This document shows, piece after piece, positions 6,838-7,766 of a stretch of DNA of 7,766 nt (the stretch's first letter is position 1; every line of letters begins with the position of its first letter). Below the pieces are notes generated by a model. The model worked only from the letters and a program-made list of their open reading frames with translations. It was not told where the DNA came from and did no database searches. The position numbers and the translations under genes were made by a program. The stretch is taken from positions 1 to 7,766 of the forward strand of contig JBEBRN010000108.1 in assembly GCA_040394775.1 (NCBI GenBank), in the 5' to 3' direction. This stretch comes from 40-80 sp040394775. GTDB taxonomy: Bacteria; Bacteroidota; Bacteroidia; Flavobacteriales_D; Crocinitomicaceae.

Positions 6838-6892
6838 AAACATTTATTTTAGAGTAAACTAAATAAGAGTTCTTTTCTCTGAGAAAACAGAG

Positions 6893-6935
6893 AAAAAAAC
6901 CAGAGCGAGAGTGAGAGAAGAGAGCGTTGGTTTTT
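6893..6935 (-). terminator. Possible AT-rich terminator hairpin after cysS
   Basis: On the minus strand AAAAACCA (6935-6928) can pair with TGGTTTTT (6902-6895), an 8-base-pair stem around a 25-base pyrimidine-rich loop, and the 3' arm runs on into a tract of seven Ts (6899-6893). It is placed about 70 bases after the cysS stop. A second hairpin follows directly (TTTTCTCTG/CAGAGAAAA, 6873-6896, six-base loop), but it shares bases with the first and has no T-run after it. The stem is weak (three G-C pairs) and the loop large, so the call is tentative. Confidence 0.35.
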
Positions 6936-6992
6936 CATAGAAAAATTCTTTGTGCCCTCTGCGCCTTCATTGCGTACTCTGCGGTTAAAAAA
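6902..6992 (-). repeat. Intergenic repeat, copy B, directly 3' of cysS
   Basis: This is the partner of copy A at 2618-2719. The 48-base core (6945-6992) reads on the minus strand TTTTTTAACCGCA, then CGCA and GCG units spaced 9 and 11 bases apart (CCGCAGAGTACGCAATG, then AAGGCGCAGAG). The pyrimidine-rich block (6902-6919) is TTCTCTCACTCTCGCTCT on the minus strand. The core starts 12 bases after the cysS stop codon, just as copy A follows the troD stop. Two copies in one window in the same position relative to a gene end suggest a dispersed 3'-flanking element. There are no inverted ends or coding capacity to suggest an insertion sequence. Confidence 0.7.
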
Positions 6993-7004
6993 GACCAATT
7001 ACTC

Positions 7005-7766
7005 TCAAGACCAAGATGTTCCTTCTTTGGAATCTTTAATCGTAATTCCTACTTCTGAAAGGTAATCTCTGATTTTATCGGAGGTCGCAAAATCTTTATT
7101 CGCACGGGCATCTTGTCGCAGGTCAATGACTAAATTCATCACGCCATCTAACTTTCCATTTCCTTGTTCCTCTTTAAAGTTCAAACCTAAAATATCAAAC
7201 ACAAATGCGTTCAAAGATGAGGTCAACAAATCTTTGTCTTCAGCAGTTATCGATGCTTTTTTATCGTTTACAGAGTTGATGTACTTTACCGCTTCAAATA
7301 ATTTCGCGATTAAAATAGGCGAATTAAAATCATCATTCATGGAATCATAAAAACTTTGTATTAACGCTGGAACATCTTCCGAAGAAGTAGTGCCAGTAGG
7401 AATGTTTTTCAATGTTTTCAACGCTTCCATCAAACGGTCAAATCCTTTTTCGGCAGCATTCAGTGCATCTCCAGAAAAATCGAGTGTACTTGAATAATGT
7501 GCTTGCATCATAAAGAAACGAACCACCATCGGATGATATGCTTTCTCGAATTCGTTGTTTTCACCAGTGAAAAGTTCATGTGGCAACACCACATTTCCAG
7601 TCGATTTTGACATTTTTCGACCGTTCAAAGTCAACATATTGGTGTGCATCCAGTAATTTACAGGTTTTGTCTTATTAGCAGAAATACCTTGTGCAATCTC
7701 ACATTCGTGATGTGGAAATTTCAAATCCATGCCGCCACCGTGAATATCAAAATGTTCACCTAAATA
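7005..7766 (-). CDS. cysS: Cysteinyl-tRNA synthetase, C-terminal half (5' end outside window)
   Basis: The enzyme charges tRNA-Cys with cysteine in the cytoplasm using ATP. The frame enters from the right edge (first codons YLGEHFDIHGGGMDLKFPHH) and ends at a TGA (7007-7005); 253 residues of about 490 are visible. GGGMDLKFPHHECEIAQ is the class I CysRS block that supplies the His and Glu zinc ligands (HHECE), and GRKMSKSTGN holds the KMSKS ATP-binding loop (visible residues 51-55). A DALD-type helical domain follows (ARFFMMQAHYSSTLDFS-like VRFFMMQAHYSSTLDFS, then helices), and the end IKDSKEGTSWS is the usual CysRS tail. The ATG at 7730 is internal (GGGM) and is not the start. The HIGH motif and the first zinc Cys lie outside the window. 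It is a housekeeping gene with no apparent functional tie to the importer downstream. Confidence 0.96.
   Translation of the reverse strand, partial: YLGEHFDIHGGGMDLKFPHHECEIAQGISANKTKPVNYWMHTNMLTLNGRKMSKSTGNVVLPHELFTGENNEFEKAYHPMVVRFFMMQAHYSSTLDFSGDALNAAEKGFDRLMEALKTLKNIPTGTTSSEDVPALIQSFYDSMNDDFNSPILIAKLFEAVKYINSVNDKKASITAEDKDLLTSSLNAFVFDILGLNFKEEQGNGKLDGVMNLVIDLRQDARANKDFATSDKIRDYLSEVGITIKDSKEGTSWS

Noticed and set aside
2618..6992. The two repeat copies as a CRISPR array or insertion sequence ends
   Set aside because: There are only two diverged direct copies about 4 kb apart, with no regular spacers, no terminal inverted repeats and no transposase. The genes between them form an ordinary operon.
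1..7766. The riboswitch-receptor unit and the metal importer as one co-regulated system
   Set aside because: The receptor has its own promoter box and riboswitch, the importer has its own promoter and operator, and a repeat separates them. Adjacency alone is not enough to claim a functional link.

Overview
The window looks like chromosomal DNA of a low-GC Bacteroidota member, most likely class Flavobacteriia. The evidence is a TonB-dependent receptor with a CarboxypepD_reg-like N-terminal domain and a signal peptide ending in LFS-Q, -7 promoter boxes of the TAnnTTTG type, AT-rich start regions without Shine-Dalgarno sequences, and cysS and transporter proteins of the expected type. All protein-coding genes lie on the minus strand.

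Layout, in the direction of transcription (right to left). (1) 7766-7005: the C-terminal half of cysteinyl-tRNA synthetase (cysS); its 5' part lies beyond the window. (2) 7004-6773: an intergenic stretch holding an imperfect repeat (copy B) with a possible terminator just after cysS, then a Bacteroidota-type promoter and a perfect 8-6-8 inverted repeat that closely resembles an MntR (DtxR-family) operator. (3) 6772-2744: a compact four-gene ABC importer operon for a divalent transition metal (Mn, Zn or Fe): binding lipoprotein, ATPase, permease, permease (troABCD order), with gaps of 6 and 17 bases and an 8-base overlap. Both permeases carry a C-terminal cytoplasmic tail of about 90-100 residues that looks like a winged-helix domain of DtxR type. 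(4) 2743-2436: a second copy of the repeat (copy A), a second TAnnTTTG promoter box, and a TPP (thi-box) riboswitch. (5) 2435-1: a TonB-dependent outer-membrane receptor controlled by that riboswitch, hence probably a thiamine (or thiamine precursor or phosphate) receptor. Its reading frame is open to the window edge; it is probably missing only a few C-terminal residues.

How it works together. Two nutrient uptake units sit side by side but seem to be controlled separately: the metal importer by a metal-sensing repressor at a promoter-proximal palindrome, and the outer-membrane receptor by TPP through its leader RNA. The repeat copies directly 3' of cysS and of troD give a pyrimidine-rich, G-poor RNA and may act as transcription boundaries. 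The most interesting point is the pairing of an MntR-like operator with two permeases that each carry a DtxR-like tail, which recalls the chlamydial YtgC-YtgR permease-repressor fusion.
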